A stretch of DNA of 64,000 bases from CAG-390 sp003523225 (GTDB taxonomy: Bacteria; Bacillota; Clostridia; Oscillospirales; CAG-272), in NCBI GenBank assembly GCA_902461815.1, contig CABPZE010000002.1, positions 62,001 through 126,000 of the forward strand, in the 5' to 3' direction. The notes beneath the pieces were generated by a model that made no database searches, was not told where the DNA came from, and saw only the letters and a program-made list of their open reading frames with translations. The translations under genes and the position numbers were made by a program. Shown one piece after another: positions 40,153 through 49,681 of the stretch. The first letter of the stretch is position 1. Each line of letters starts with the position of its first letter.

Positions 40153-40185
40153 TCTTGCTGCTCCTTAGCATTTATAATTTAATAC

Positions 40186-40214
40186 ATTATACTCTTTCTT
40201 GTGACGGATTTCAA
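40186..40214 (-). promoter_or_regulatory. promoter of upp
   Basis: Reverse strand TTGAAA (40209-40214), 17 bases, TATAAT (40186-40191). Confidence 0.75.
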
Positions 40215-40307
40215 GAGGATTTGACAAATAAATTGATTTTGTCGCAAGAACCGAGGAACAGCCCTGCCGCAAAAGCGGGAATAACCCGGATCAGGCGACA
40301 TGTATCA

Positions 40308-41120
40308 TCACTTTTTGGAAAGACGCGCAGTCTTTTCGTAAGCGGCTACCACTGCATCGGTAACGGCGGAACGGAAAGCGCGGTTTTCAAGCAAACGCAC
40401 CCCCTCGATGGTCGTACCTCCGGGGCTGCACACAGCATCCTTAAGCTCTCCGGGATGAGCACCGCTCTCCCGCGCCAGCGATGCCGCACCCAACACGGTC
40501 TGTATCGCCGCCTCGCGTGCGACGGCGCGCGGCAAGCCTGCGGCTACGCCGCCGTCAGCCAGCGCGTCGATGAACATATAAACAAACGCAGGACCGCAGC
40601 CCGACAGGGCTCCGGCTGCGTCAATAAGTCCCTCGGGAAGCTCAGATAGCCTTCCCGCCTTGCTCATTATCCGCGCAAAGCTTTCGCGCGCCGCATCATC
40701 AACTCCTGCACCGGCGCACCAGAATATCATTCCTTCTCCCACCGAGACCGGCGTGTTCGGCATAATGCGGATAGCGGGCAGACCCGGGAAAAGCATTCCA
40801 AAGCGTTCAAGCGACACACCCGCCGCCATAGTGACCGCAAGCGGTACCCTTCCGGAGTCAATGCGTTTTTTAAGAGCCGGCATTACCTCCGCAGCAAGCG
40901 ACTCAAGCCCCTGCGGCTTGACTCCGAAAAAAACCGTGTCGCAAATCGCAAACAGCTCGTCAAGAGCTACGACCGTGCCTCCGGTCTTCCCTGCCGCCTC
41001 AGCCGCCTTTTCCGCACTGCGGTCGCACAGATAAATACTGTCCTCCTTCCCCGCAGCGCGTGACACGGCGTCAGCAAGTGCGCCGCCCATATTTCCTGTT
41101 CCGATAAATCCTGTTTTCAT
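40308..41120 (-). CDS. proC: Pyrroline-5-carboxylate reductase
   Basis: 270 residues from the ATG at 41120. The last step of proline synthesis, reducing pyrroline-5-carboxylate with NAD(P)H. N-terminal Rossmann motif GFIGTGNMGGALADAV, conserved MPNTPVSVGEGM, and the C-terminal signature LSGCGPAFVYMFIDALADGGVAAGLPR plus SPGGTTIEG. The alternative in-frame start upstream (41162) lacks family-like sequence. Third gene of a proB-proA-proC operon, 59 bases after proA. Confidence 0.94.
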   Translation of the reverse strand: MKTGFIGTGNMGGALADAVSRAAGKEDSIYLCDRSAEKAAEAAGKTGGTVVALDELFAICDTVFFGVKPQGLESLAAEVMPALKKRIDSGRVPLAVTMAAGVSLERFGMLFPGLPAIRIMPNTPVSVGEGMIFWCAGAGVDDAARESFARIMSKAGRLSELPEGLIDAAGALSGCGPAFVYMFIDALADGGVAAGLPRAVAREAAIQTVLGAASLARESGAHPGELKDAVCSPGGTTIEGVRLLENRAFRSAVTDAVVAAYEKTARLSKK

Positions 41121-41179
41121 ATTTACATCCGTTCCTTTGATTGTATGCTGTATCCTGCGCACAGCAGGCGCTCCGTGCT

Positions 41180-42445
41180 TCAGACTCTTATCTGTCCCGT
41201 ACCGGTAATTACATATTTATAGCTTGTCAACTCGCAAAGTCCCATCGGACCGCGCGGAGGCAGCTTTTGAGTGGATATCCCCATCTCACATCCCAGCCCG
41301 AACTCACCGCCGTCGGTAAAACGGGTGGATGCGTTGACATACACTGCAGCGCTGTCCACCATCCGCACAAACTTTGCGGCAGCCGCCTCGTCAGCGGTAA
41401 CAATTGCGTCGGAGTGGTGAGTTGAATGGCGCGCGATATGCCCGATAGCCTCGTCAATGCTCCCGACTATCCCAATCGCGAGGATATAGTCGAGGAATTC
41501 GGTATCAAAGTCCTTATCCTGTGCCGGGACAGTGCGCGTTATCTTAGCCGCCGTGCTGTCGCATCTCAGCTCCACGGGGACTTCCCCGCGCGCAGCGCGG
41601 TCGTCGCACAGACGTTTTTGCAGCATAGGCAGGAATTCATCCTTGATATCCTTGTGTATCAGCACCGCTTCTGCGGCGTTGCAGACGGAAGGGCGCGAGG
41701 TCTTAGCGTTTTCAATAATAGACAGCGCCATCTCAAGGTCTGCCGCCCTGTCAACATAAATATGGCATATTCCGGTTCCGGTCTCGACAACGGGAACTTT
41801 TGCGTTTTCGACGCAAGCGCGTATAAGCCCTGCGCCACCGCGAGGAATGAGCAGATCGACAAGACCTACCGCCTCCATAAGCTCACGCGCACCGGCGCGT
41901 GTCGTGTCCTCAACAAGGCTTACAGCCCCGGCTGGAAGTCCGGCGGCGGCAAGGCCCTCTCTCAACGCCGACACAATTGCCGCGGCAGAGCGCGCCGCGT
42001 CGTGTCCGCACCGCAGTACACAGGCATTTCCGCTTTTAAGGGCAAGTGCCGCGGCGTCGGAGGTAACGTTGGGACGGCTTTCATATATTATCGCCACCAC
42101 TCCGATGCTCACCGAGATCTTTGAGATCTTCAGCCCGTTGGGACGTGTGATCTCGGACAGCACCCTGCCGAGCGGGGACGGAAGCGCGGCGACGTCGCGT
42201 ATTCCGTCGCACATTCCGTTGATCCTTTTGTCGTCAAGGCGAAGTCTGTCAAGCATCACGGGAGATATTTTTCCGCTCTCGCGCGCCTCCCTCATATCCT
42301 CCTCATTTGCGGCAAGAATGTCGCCGCGGCGGCGGTCAAGCGCCTCTGCCACGCAAAGGAGAGCCGCGTCAAGTGTATCTGTCCCGGCGGCGGAAAGCGC
42401 CGGAAGCGCGGCGCGTGCGCCGAGCAGTATTTCATGTGTCGTCAT
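41180..42445 (-). CDS. proA: Glutamate-5-semialdehyde dehydrogenase (gamma-glutamyl phosphate reductase)
   Basis: 421 residues from the ATG at 42445. Reduces gamma-glutamyl phosphate to the semialdehyde. Aldehyde dehydrogenase fold with the ProA-typical GVVAIIYESRPNVTSDAAALALKSGNACVLR, VDLLIPRGGAGLI, the catalytic Cys in ETGTGICHIYVD and the C-terminal NASTRFTDGGEFGLGCEMGIS. Normal length. The start lies 4 bases after the proB stop, so translation is coupled. Confidence 0.95.
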   Translation of the reverse strand: MTTHEILLGARAALPALSAAGTDTLDAALLCVAEALDRRRGDILAANEEDMREARESGKISPVMLDRLRLDDKRINGMCDGIRDVAALPSPLGRVLSEITRPNGLKISKISVSIGVVAIIYESRPNVTSDAAALALKSGNACVLRCGHDAARSAAAIVSALREGLAAAGLPAGAVSLVEDTTRAGARELMEAVGLVDLLIPRGGAGLIRACVENAKVPVVETGTGICHIYVDRAADLEMALSIIENAKTSRPSVCNAAEAVLIHKDIKDEFLPMLQKRLCDDRAARGEVPVELRCDSTAAKITRTVPAQDKDFDTEFLDYILAIGIVGSIDEAIGHIARHSTHHSDAIVTADEAAAAKFVRMVDSAAVYVNASTRFTDGGEFGLGCEMGISTQKLPPRGPMGLCELTSYKYVITGTGQIRV

Positions 42446-42449
42446 GTTT

Positions 42450-43217
42450 TTATTCCTGTTTTGCAAAAAATCTTGTGCCGACGCGTTTTCCCTCGGCAAT
42501 ATCATAAAGGTTTTCGGGACGCGATCCGTCACATATTATCATATCGCAGCCGGCATCGGTCGCTATCCTTGCCGCCGCGAGCTTTGTCGCCATTCCGCCC
42601 GTTCCCTGCGCTCCGCTCTCGCCGCCGAGAGAAAGCAGCTTGTCGTCAACGGTGTACACCTCCGGGATCAGCTTTGCTCCGGGGTCACGGTGCGGATCGG
42701 CGGTGAACAGACCCTCTATGTCGGACATAAGCACCAGAAGCGACGCACCGGCGCTGACCGCAACAAGTGCGGCAAGCGAATCGTTGTCTCCGATCTCAAT
42801 TTCATCCGTCGCCACGGTGTCGTTTTCGTTGATTATCGGTATCACGCCAAGTGAGAGCAGCCGCTCCAGCGTGTTTGAAAAGTTACGGTGCCGTGTTCCC
42901 TGCCTGAAATCCTCGGCTGTAAGCAATATCTGCGCCACAGTGCGGTTGTATTCGGAAAACAGCTTATCGTATGTATACATAAGCTCGCACTGACCGACGG
43001 CGGCTGCCGCCTGCTTGCCCACGGTGTCGCGCGGGCGTGAACCGAGATTTAGCTTTCCGACTCCCATTCCCACAGCTCCGGAGGAGACTAATATCACCTC
43101 GTTGCCGGCGTTTTTAAGATCGGCAAGCACCTTGCAGAGTTCTTCTATCCGCCTGATATTAAGGCATCCGGTGGGATGCGTCAGAGTTGACGTCCCGACC
43201 TTTACAACAATTTTCAT
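42450..43217 (-). CDS. proB: Glutamate 5-kinase, short form without PUA domain
   Basis: 255 residues forming only the amino-acid kinase domain: KVGTSTLT, LVSSGAVGMGVGKL, IINENDTVATDEIEIGDNDSLAALVA and TGGMATKLAAARIATDAG. The C-terminal PUA domain of E. coli ProB (367 residues) is absent, as in several Gram-positive and other short forms. It phosphorylates glutamate, the first and usually proline-inhibited step. First gene of proBAC; AGAAGGAAATTGT precedes the ATG. Confidence 0.94.
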   Translation of the reverse strand: MKIVVKVGTSTLTHPTGCLNIRRIEELCKVLADLKNAGNEVILVSSGAVGMGVGKLNLGSRPRDTVGKQAAAAVGQCELMYTYDKLFSEYNRTVAQILLTAEDFRQGTRHRNFSNTLERLLSLGVIPIINENDTVATDEIEIGDNDSLAALVAVSAGASLLVLMSDIEGLFTADPHRDPGAKLIPEVYTVDDKLLSLGGESGAQGTGGMATKLAAARIATDAGCDMIICDGSRPENLYDIAEGKRVGTRFFAKQE

Positions 43218-43261
43218 ACAATTTCCTTCTTTTGATTATTGATCATTCGTTTGATTGGTGA

Positions 43262-43284
43262 GGCAAACCGTATTACGCTTTGCC
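43262..43284 (-). terminator. hairpin after the glycogen operon
   Basis: GGCAAA...TTTGCC with an inner CGTA/TACG type pairing, 20 bases past the last gene. No clear U-tract. Confidence 0.4.
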
Positions 43285-43303
43285 CTGTTGTGTAAGCAGC
43301 AGA

Positions 43304-43645
43304 TTATTTTCTGTAATACACATAATAAGCTATTACCGTCCGCTCGACGCCGCCATGCTCGGTATCCGGTCCGGTAAGCACTACGCCGTCCTTGGAGAGC
43401 AGTTCGGAGGCTGTCAGCTCGTCCACCGGACAGCGGAAGACCACGTTTGAGGAGGAGAACACTATCAGCTCGTCATCCCGCAGACTCATGCTGCCCTCTC
43501 TGCCTATCACCTCATCGACATTGTTTCGTCTTTCGGTGACGTATCGGATACGCTTCCCGCATATCCGCTCTGCCATTTCGCGGCGGTAGCGCGGGGAATC
43601 CGGATTTTTCGGCGCGGTCAGCCGTTTTATGAAATTTTTTAACAT
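43304..43645 (-). CDS. Hypothetical protein at the end of the glycogen operon
   Basis: 113 residues, cytosolic, no signal peptide or membrane helix, and no family I can name. The N-terminal third is basic (MLKNFIKRLTAPKNPDSPRYRREMAERICGKRIRYVTERR); the rest alternates short beta-like stretches (DELIVFSSSNVVFRCPVDELTA, GGVERTVIAYYVYYRK), suggesting a small beta-barrel or PH-like fold. It starts 2 bases after the stop of the GH13 gene, so it is co-transcribed with glycogen metabolism. Good codon use supports a real gene. Confidence 0.65.
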   Translation of the reverse strand: MLKNFIKRLTAPKNPDSPRYRREMAERICGKRIRYVTERRNNVDEVIGREGSMSLRDDELIVFSSSNVVFRCPVDELTASELLSKDGVVLTGPDTEHGGVERTVIAYYVYYRK

Positions 43646-43647
43646 TT

Positions 43648-45627
43648 TTATTTTGTCTCCTCCGTAGCATCACAGGAAAACTGCGTGATAAAAGCAAATT
43701 CACAGGGCGCAACAGTATAATTGCCCTCTCCGCTTTTTCCGGAATAAAGCTCGCGCCAGCAGCCCTCGACCGACATCACCGCGTCGGTATCTCCGAGATT
43801 GGCGGCGACACGCACCCGGCTTATGCCGTCATCGGTCGCCTTTTCGCGGACAAATTCAATATATCCGCCCTCGGCACGCAGAATTTCAAACTCTCCGCGG
43901 TCAAACGCCGGCTCGCGACGAACCTCAGCCAGTCTTGCGTAATGACGGACCAGCTCATTTTCGGTGCGCTCGTCCCAGATCATCGGATAACGGCAGAAAG
44001 GATCGCCCAACCCCTCCATACCTCGCTCATCGCCGTAATAGACACAGGGAAAGCCATAGACAGAGTATTGAAGCGCCGATATCACACGCAAACGGCGCAA
44101 TCCTGCGGCTCTTTCGGTATCTGACAGCCGCGTACCCTCGCGCTCGGCGTTTGAAAGCAGCTCCGCCTCCCGCGTTTTTTCTGGAGCACCGAGCAGATTC
44201 AGAACGCGCACAGTATCGTGAGTTCCGATAATATTCATAAGCACATCTGCCGCCTGTCGCGGATATGAGGAATATATCTCCTTAAGCTCATCGGCAAGAA
44301 AAGAAGCGTCGCCGTATTCGGCGTAAGTGAGCAGTGCGGAGCGCAGGGGATAATTCATCACGCTGTCAAGCTGACGACCCTGAAAATACGCCCGCCTCCT
44401 GCCGTATGAGATCTTGTCCGCGGCGTTCTCCCATACCTCTCCGATTATCGCCGCGTCAGAGGACACGCCCTTGACGCGCTCCCGGAGTGCCGAAAGAAAA
44501 CCGTCGGGCAGCTCGTCGGCAACATCCAGCCGCCAACCGTCAGCGCCCATGCGGAGATATCTTTCACAAACTCCGCCCTCGCCGATGAAAAAGTCCCGGC
44601 AGGAGGGTTCATCAAGGTTGAGCTTGGGAAGGATCGGTATCCCCCACCAGCTTTCGTATTCCGGCTCCCCGCCGTCCTCGTCCGAGGGTGAGTTTCTGAA
44701 GAAAAACCACTTGCGGTAGGGCGAGGATACATCATCCCACGCACCGCCGCCATAGCGGTGATATTTGTCAAAATAAATGCTGTCATCCCCGGTGTGGTTA
44801 AAAACACCGTCAAGGATAACGCGTATCCCGGAGGCGTGAGCCGCCTCAAGCAGCGCTGAAAATGCCTCGTCGCCGCCGAACTCCGGGTCAACGTGCAGAT
44901 AATCCGAGGCGTCGTACTTATGATTTGACGACGCAGTGAATATCGGAGAAAGGTATATCACGCTGACGCCCAGCGAGACAAGATAGGGCAGCTTTTCGCG
45001 CACGCCCCAGAGATTGCCCCCGAAAAACACATTGTTTTTAACCGGAGAGCCGGGACGCTCGCCGTATTGCGGCACTCCGTTCCGCCAATCGGGGTCAAGC
45101 ACGGCGTCGTCGCGCAGCAGAGTGCGCCCCTCGCCGCGGCAGAAGCGGTCAACAAAAATATGATACATTACTCCGCCGCCGAGCCAGTCCGGAGTTGTAA
45201 AACCGTCCTCGTATACAAGCAGCCTGAATCTGCCGCAGCTGTGCGGCGTCAGGGTAAAATCAACATTGTTACGGGTGTCGGAGAAAAGCGTGTCCATGCC
45301 GCGCAGGAACAAAAATTCATAGAAATAAAGCCCCGCCGCTCCACTCCCGAAATCTCCGGGAGCAAGATCAAGCACATATTTGTCATATGTGTCTGCCTGA
45401 CAGGAATAAGTAAAGGGCAGATCACTGTAACCGTCCCCGTTGCCTTCATCCGGAAAGATCCTCATTACCACCGCTGCCGCCCCCATTATCCGGGGTACGG
45501 CGGCGGTAAGTGTTACCCGCTCGCTGCTGCAAAGAGAACCGATATACGGACGTTCCCGCCCGTCAGCAGTGCGGCATACAAGTTTAACCTTTGGCACTGA
45601 AAGAGCGGCTGAAAGTCTGGGCAGCAT
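43648..45627 (-). CDS. GH13 glycoside hydrolase (alpha-amylase/neopullulanase type)
   Basis: 659 residues. After an N-terminal beta-sandwich the catalytic barrel carries the four GH13 regions: VILDGVFNHTGDD, GWRLDVADEL (nucleophile Asp), IIGEVWEN (acid/base Glu) and NIIGTHDTVRVL (transition-state Asp). The FGGNLWGVREKLPYLVSLGVSVIYLSPIF segment is typical of cyclomaltodextrinase/neopullulanase relatives. No signal peptide, so it is intracellular. In a glg operon next to glgP it probably trims limit dextrins or maltodextrins during glycogen breakdown. Located 21 bases after glgP. Confidence 0.9.
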   Translation of the reverse strand: MLPRLSAALSVPKVKLVCRTADGRERPYIGSLCSSERVTLTAAVPRIMGAAAVVMRIFPDEGNGDGYSDLPFTYSCQADTYDKYVLDLAPGDFGSGAAGLYFYEFLFLRGMDTLFSDTRNNVDFTLTPHSCGRFRLLVYEDGFTTPDWLGGGVMYHIFVDRFCRGEGRTLLRDDAVLDPDWRNGVPQYGERPGSPVKNNVFFGGNLWGVREKLPYLVSLGVSVIYLSPIFTASSNHKYDASDYLHVDPEFGGDEAFSALLEAAHASGIRVILDGVFNHTGDDSIYFDKYHRYGGGAWDDVSSPYRKWFFFRNSPSDEDGGEPEYESWWGIPILPKLNLDEPSCRDFFIGEGGVCERYLRMGADGWRLDVADELPDGFLSALRERVKGVSSDAAIIGEVWENAADKISYGRRRAYFQGRQLDSVMNYPLRSALLTYAEYGDASFLADELKEIYSSYPRQAADVLMNIIGTHDTVRVLNLLGAPEKTREAELLSNAEREGTRLSDTERAAGLRRLRVISALQYSVYGFPCVYYGDERGMEGLGDPFCRYPMIWDERTENELVRHYARLAEVRREPAFDRGEFEILRAEGGYIEFVREKATDDGISRVRVAANLGDTDAVMSVEGCWRELYSGKSGEGNYTVAPCEFAFITQFSCDATEETK

Positions 45628-45648
45628 AGCTATTTCCTTTCGCGGTCA

Positions 45649-48087
45649 TTATTCGGTGGCTCTGCCTGCGAGACTGTGAATGTGCCATATGCGGTCCGCA
45701 TACTCGGTAACTGCACGGTCGGCGGCAAAATGACCTGCCTTGGCAATATTCAGCAACGAACGGCGGTTCCATTCCGCGCGGTCGGCAAAGACGGCAAACG
45801 CCTGCTCCTGCGCCTGATGGTAGGACTCAAAATCGGCAAGGCACATATACGGGTCGGAAATTCCGTGTCCCGAGATCAGATACTGCACGATATCCGAGAA
45901 GGATTCTCCCGCAAAGCCCTTGTTAAGCCTGTCAACTATGCGGTGCAGGCGCTCGTTTCTCGCGTAGTAAAGCGCGGAATTGTAGCCGGACAGCCACAGC
46001 TCCTCGACCTCATTGCTGGTAAGACCGAAGATGAAGATGTTTTCCTTCCCCACTGCTTCAAGCATCTCGACGTTTGCTCCGTCAAGAGTACCGATGGTCA
46101 GCGCGCCGTTAAGCATCAGCTTCATACATCCGGTGCCCGACGCCTCCTTGCCGGCAAGCGAGAGCTGCTCGCTTATTTCAGCCGCGGGTATCAGCGCCTC
46201 GGCGGTGGTAACATCGTAGTTTTCAAGGAATACTACCTTGAGCTTGTCGCGTACTCCGGGCGTCTGCTCGATCTCACGCGAGAGCATACATATAAGCTGG
46301 ATTATCCGCTTTGCCATCTGATATCCCGGTGCCGCCTTGGCTCCGAAAATATATGTGCGCGGGCGGACATCAAGATTCGGATCGTCGCAAAGCTCAAGAT
46401 ATATGCCTATAATATTGAGCACATTGAGAAGCTGACGCTTGTATTCATGCAGGCGCTTTATCTGAACGTCAAACACCGAATGTGTATCTATCGATACGCC
46501 GGTGCGCTTGCTGAAGAAGTTTGAAAAGTCCTTTTTGTTTTCGTGCTTGATGCTTCTCAGACGTTCAAGAACCGCACTGTCATCGGCATATTTGGCAAAG
46601 TCGGCAAGCTCCTCGGGATCCTTCCGGTATCCCGTTCCGATGCATTCGTCAAGCAGCGCGGCAAGCCGGGGATTTGAATAGCAAAGCCAGCGGCGGTGAG
46701 CCACTCCGTTTGTGACATTGGTGAATCTGTCCGGGTACATACGGTAAAAGCTCTTGAATATCGACTCGGTGAGTATCTGAGAATGCAGCTTCGACACGCC
46801 GTTTACCGAATGCGAGCCTATAACGGCGAGATTCGCCATATTTACCTGACCGTAGCTCAGCACGCTCATGCCTGAGATACGGTTCCAGTTGCCGGGGAAA
46901 GCGTCCCACGCCTCACGGCTGAAGCGCTCGTTTATTTCCTTTACTATCATGTGGATGCGCGGCAGCTTCAGTCCGAAGATATCCTCGTTCCACTTTTCAA
47001 GTGCCTCCGGCATTACGGTGTGATTGGTATAGGAGACGGTGCGGACGGTAATATCCCACGCCTTTTCCCACGGCAGGAAATACTCATCCATGAGTATACG
47101 CATAAGCTCGGGAATGACAAGCGCCGGGTGGGTGTCGTTGATGTGTATCGCCACCTTATCCGGCAGAGTCTCTATATTCCCGTAGACCGCCATATGGTCG
47201 CGTATAATATTCTGTACCGAAGCTGAGGTAAGGAAATACTGTTGAGTGAGACGAAGCATCTTACCCTCGGTGTGGTTATCCGACGGGTAAAGCACCTTTG
47301 AGATTATCTCGGCATTGTTGCTTTCCTCAAGCGCGCGGGTATACTGCCCCTGAGTGAAAAGACCCATATTGAAATTGCGCGTATCTCTCGCACGCCAGAG
47401 TCTCAGACGGCTGACACCCTCGGAGTCGCCGCCGGAGATCATCATATCATACGGAACGGCTTCGATCTCGTCGGCTCCCTCGTAAAGTATTTCAAGATGA
47501 CCGTCCTTCCAGTTCTCTTTGACTCTGCCGCCGAGTCTGACGGTAAATATGCGGTCGGTGCGCGGCTCAAGCCACACTTCCCCTCCGGGCAACCAGACGT
47601 CCGGCAGCTCGACCTGAAGACCGTCCACTATCTTCTGCTTGAAAAGCCCGTACTCATACAGGATGGAAAAGCCGTTCGCCGGATATTCAAGCGAGGCAAG
47701 CGAGTCCATAAAGCAGGCGGCAAGCCTGCCAAGCCCTCCGTTGCCCAGCCCCGCGTCAGGCTCGCAGTCGTAAAGGCTCTCAAGCTCCAGCCCCATCTTT
47801 TCAAGCGCCTCTGAATATGCGTCAACCAGTCCGAGATTGTAAAGGTTGCTCTTGAGCGAACGTCCGAGCAGGAACTCCATGCACATATAGTAGACCTGCT
47901 TTTCGCCGGTTTTTTTCACTCTCTCGCTGAAATGCGCACGCTTGTCGGCAAGAATATCCTTGACGGTGTTGGCAACCGCCTTGTAGACCTGCTCGTTTGT
48001 CGCATCGGCAGGAGTTGTGCCGAAAAGGCGCAAAAGCTTTTGTTCAATGTTTTCTTTGACTTCTCTTGGTTTTGGATTATAATTCAC
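45649..48087 (-). CDS. glgP: Glycogen phosphorylase
   Basis: 812 residues. Releases glucose-1-phosphate from glycogen ends. Hallmarks: CMEFLLGRSLKSNLYNLG, DAGLGNGGLGRLAACFMDSLAS, VAIHINDTHPALVIPELMRIL, NVTNGVAHRRWL and the pyridoxal phosphate lysine in EASGTGCMKLMLNGA. The start is taken as GTG at 48087 because GGAGGAAG lies 9 bases upstream and the sequence VNYNPKPREVKENIEQ reads like a natural N-terminus; the upstream ATG candidates fall inside glgA. It follows glgA with a 32-base gap. Confidence 0.95.
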   Translation of the reverse strand: MNYNPKPREVKENIEQKLLRLFGTTPADATNEQVYKAVANTVKDILADKRAHFSERVKKTGEKQVYYMCMEFLLGRSLKSNLYNLGLVDAYSEALEKMGLELESLYDCEPDAGLGNGGLGRLAACFMDSLASLEYPANGFSILYEYGLFKQKIVDGLQVELPDVWLPGGEVWLEPRTDRIFTVRLGGRVKENWKDGHLEILYEGADEIEAVPYDMMISGGDSEGVSRLRLWRARDTRNFNMGLFTQGQYTRALEESNNAEIISKVLYPSDNHTEGKMLRLTQQYFLTSASVQNIIRDHMAVYGNIETLPDKVAIHINDTHPALVIPELMRILMDEYFLPWEKAWDITVRTVSYTNHTVMPEALEKWNEDIFGLKLPRIHMIVKEINERFSREAWDAFPGNWNRISGMSVLSYGQVNMANLAVIGSHSVNGVSKLHSQILTESIFKSFYRMYPDRFTNVTNGVAHRRWLCYSNPRLAALLDECIGTGYRKDPEELADFAKYADDSAVLERLRSIKHENKKDFSNFFSKRTGVSIDTHSVFDVQIKRLHEYKRQLLNVLNIIGIYLELCDDPNLDVRPRTYIFGAKAAPGYQMAKRIIQLICMLSREIEQTPGVRDKLKVVFLENYDVTTAEALIPAAEISEQLSLAGKEASGTGCMKLMLNGALTIGTLDGANVEMLEAVGKENIFIFGLTSNEVEELWLSGYNSALYYARNERLHRIVDRLNKGFAGESFSDIVQYLISGHGISDPYMCLADFESYHQAQEQAFAVFADRAEWNRRSLLNIAKAGHFAADRAVTEYADRIWHIHSLAGRATE

Positions 48088-48119
48088 TTTCAGTACTTCC
48101 TCCGATAAATATCGCAGCC

Positions 48120-49679
48120 TCAGCATTCGACGGAGCGGTACATTGCAGCGTATTCCGCGGCAGACGCACGCCATGAAAAATCGGCGCTCATTATCATTTT
48201 AATAAATTTCTTGCGTTTTGGTTCATCGTGCCAGAGCGACACGGCGGCGCAGGTGCGTTCGTAAAGCTCACCTGCGGTGTATCCGGCAAAGGTAAAGCCG
48301 TTGCCGTGCAGAACTCCGTTTTCGTCCTCCCAATAGCCGTGAATGGAGTCGTAAAGACCTCCGGTCTCCCGCACCACGGGAATCGCACCGTAGCGGGAGG
48401 CTATCATCTGTGCAAGACCGCACGGTTCGCTTTTGGACGGCATCAGGAATATATCCGCCGCGGCATATATGCGGCGGGAAAGCTCGCGGTCATAGGTTAT
48501 CAGAGCTCTTGCGCGGTCGGGAAATTCCGCTTCTATCGAACGGAAAAATTCCTCATATTCCGCCTCACCCTTGCCAAGCACAACGAACTGCGCACCGGTG
48601 GAGCGGAGTATTCCGCGAAGCGCCTCGCGCACAAGGTCAACTCCCTTGTGGGATGCAAGGCGTGATATGACCGCGACAAGCGGACGGTCAGCGTCATCGG
48701 GCAACGACAAGTCCCGCCTCAGCGAGCTGCGGCAGACATATTTTCCGCTGATATTTTCAGCACAGTAGTTTTCGGCAAGCACCGAGTCTGCCTCGGGGTC
48801 GTAATAGGAATAGTCAATTCCGTTCAGAATCCCGCGCAGCTTTCCGGCATTGCGTCTCAGCACTCCGTCAAGCCCGTGCGCATATTCGGGAGAAAGGATC
48901 TCGCTGGCATAGCGCGGACTTACCGTGCTGACCCTGTCGGCACACTCAACAGCGCCTTTCATCAGATTTATCACTCCGTCGCACTCGACCACCGAACGGT
49001 CAAATTCCGACAGTCCAAAAACGTCGCCGAGTATGAAGAAATCGTATTTACCCTGATATTCGATGTTGTGGATGGTAAACACGCTGCGCATACGGCTCCA
49101 GCGCTCGTCGCGGCGGTATTTCTGATGCAGATAAATTACCGTAAGCGCCGCCTGCCAGTCATGCGCGTGCAGAATATCGGGGAAATACTCCAACACCGGC
49201 ATCATGTCCATGACCGCAGTGCAGAAGAAAGCATATCTCTCGCCGTCGTCGTACTGACCGTAAAGCCCGTCGCGCCTGAAGTAATACTCATTGTCGATGA
49301 AATAGTACTTCACGCCGTTTTTCTCAAGGCTCAGCACACCGCAATACTGCCGACGCCACGCAAGCGCCACCGTGAACACCGCCTCGGTCTTCATCTGTGA
49401 GCGGTATTTTTCCCCGACTGCGCTGTAAAGCGGCATGACCACCCGCACGTCAAGGGAAGGATCGAACGAGGCAAGTGCTTCGGGCAGTGAACCAAGCACG
49501 TCGCCAAGTCCTCCGGTTGCGGCAAAAGGCATTACCTCCGCGCCGACGAACAGGAGCTTTTTCTTCTTTTCCGTGCTGACCTGCTCTTCCTCCTGAGCGG
49601 AGGCTTGCGGTGCGACTGAATCCGCTCTTCCCTTTGCGGAAGTTCTTTTTTTCTTTGATACTGTATTTGTTCCGGGCAT
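48120..49679 (-). CDS. glgA: Glycogen synthase
   Basis: 519 residues, GT5 family, elongating glycogen from ADP-glucose. A Lys/Ser/Glu-rich extension of about 40 residues precedes the catalytic domain. The canonical KTGGL is replaced by ATGGL (PFAATGGLGDVLGSLPEAL), a variant common in Clostridia. Further motifs: HAHDWQAALTVIYLHQKY, TVHN-like FTIHNIEYQGKYDF, LRGILNGIDYSYYDP and MPSKSEPCGLAQMIASRYGAIPVVRETGGL with the conserved Glu. It starts 2 bases after glgD ends. Confidence 0.94.
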   Translation of the reverse strand: MPGTNTVSKKKRTSAKGRADSVAPQASAQEEEQVSTEKKKKLLFVGAEVMPFAATGGLGDVLGSLPEALASFDPSLDVRVVMPLYSAVGEKYRSQMKTEAVFTVALAWRRQYCGVLSLEKNGVKYYFIDNEYYFRRDGLYGQYDDGERYAFFCTAVMDMMPVLEYFPDILHAHDWQAALTVIYLHQKYRRDERWSRMRSVFTIHNIEYQGKYDFFILGDVFGLSEFDRSVVECDGVINLMKGAVECADRVSTVSPRYASEILSPEYAHGLDGVLRRNAGKLRGILNGIDYSYYDPEADSVLAENYCAENISGKYVCRSSLRRDLSLPDDADRPLVAVISRLASHKGVDLVREALRGILRSTGAQFVVLGKGEAEYEEFFRSIEAEFPDRARALITYDRELSRRIYAAADIFLMPSKSEPCGLAQMIASRYGAIPVVRETGGLYDSIHGYWEDENGVLHGNGFTFAGYTAGELYERTCAAVSLWHDEPKRKKFIKMIMSADFSWRASAAEYAAMYRSVEC

Positions 49680-49681
49680 TT

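Noticed and set aside
48120..49679. Inactive glycogen synthase because KTGGL is ATGGL
   Set aside because: The variant is common in clostridial GlgA and all other active-site motifs are intact.
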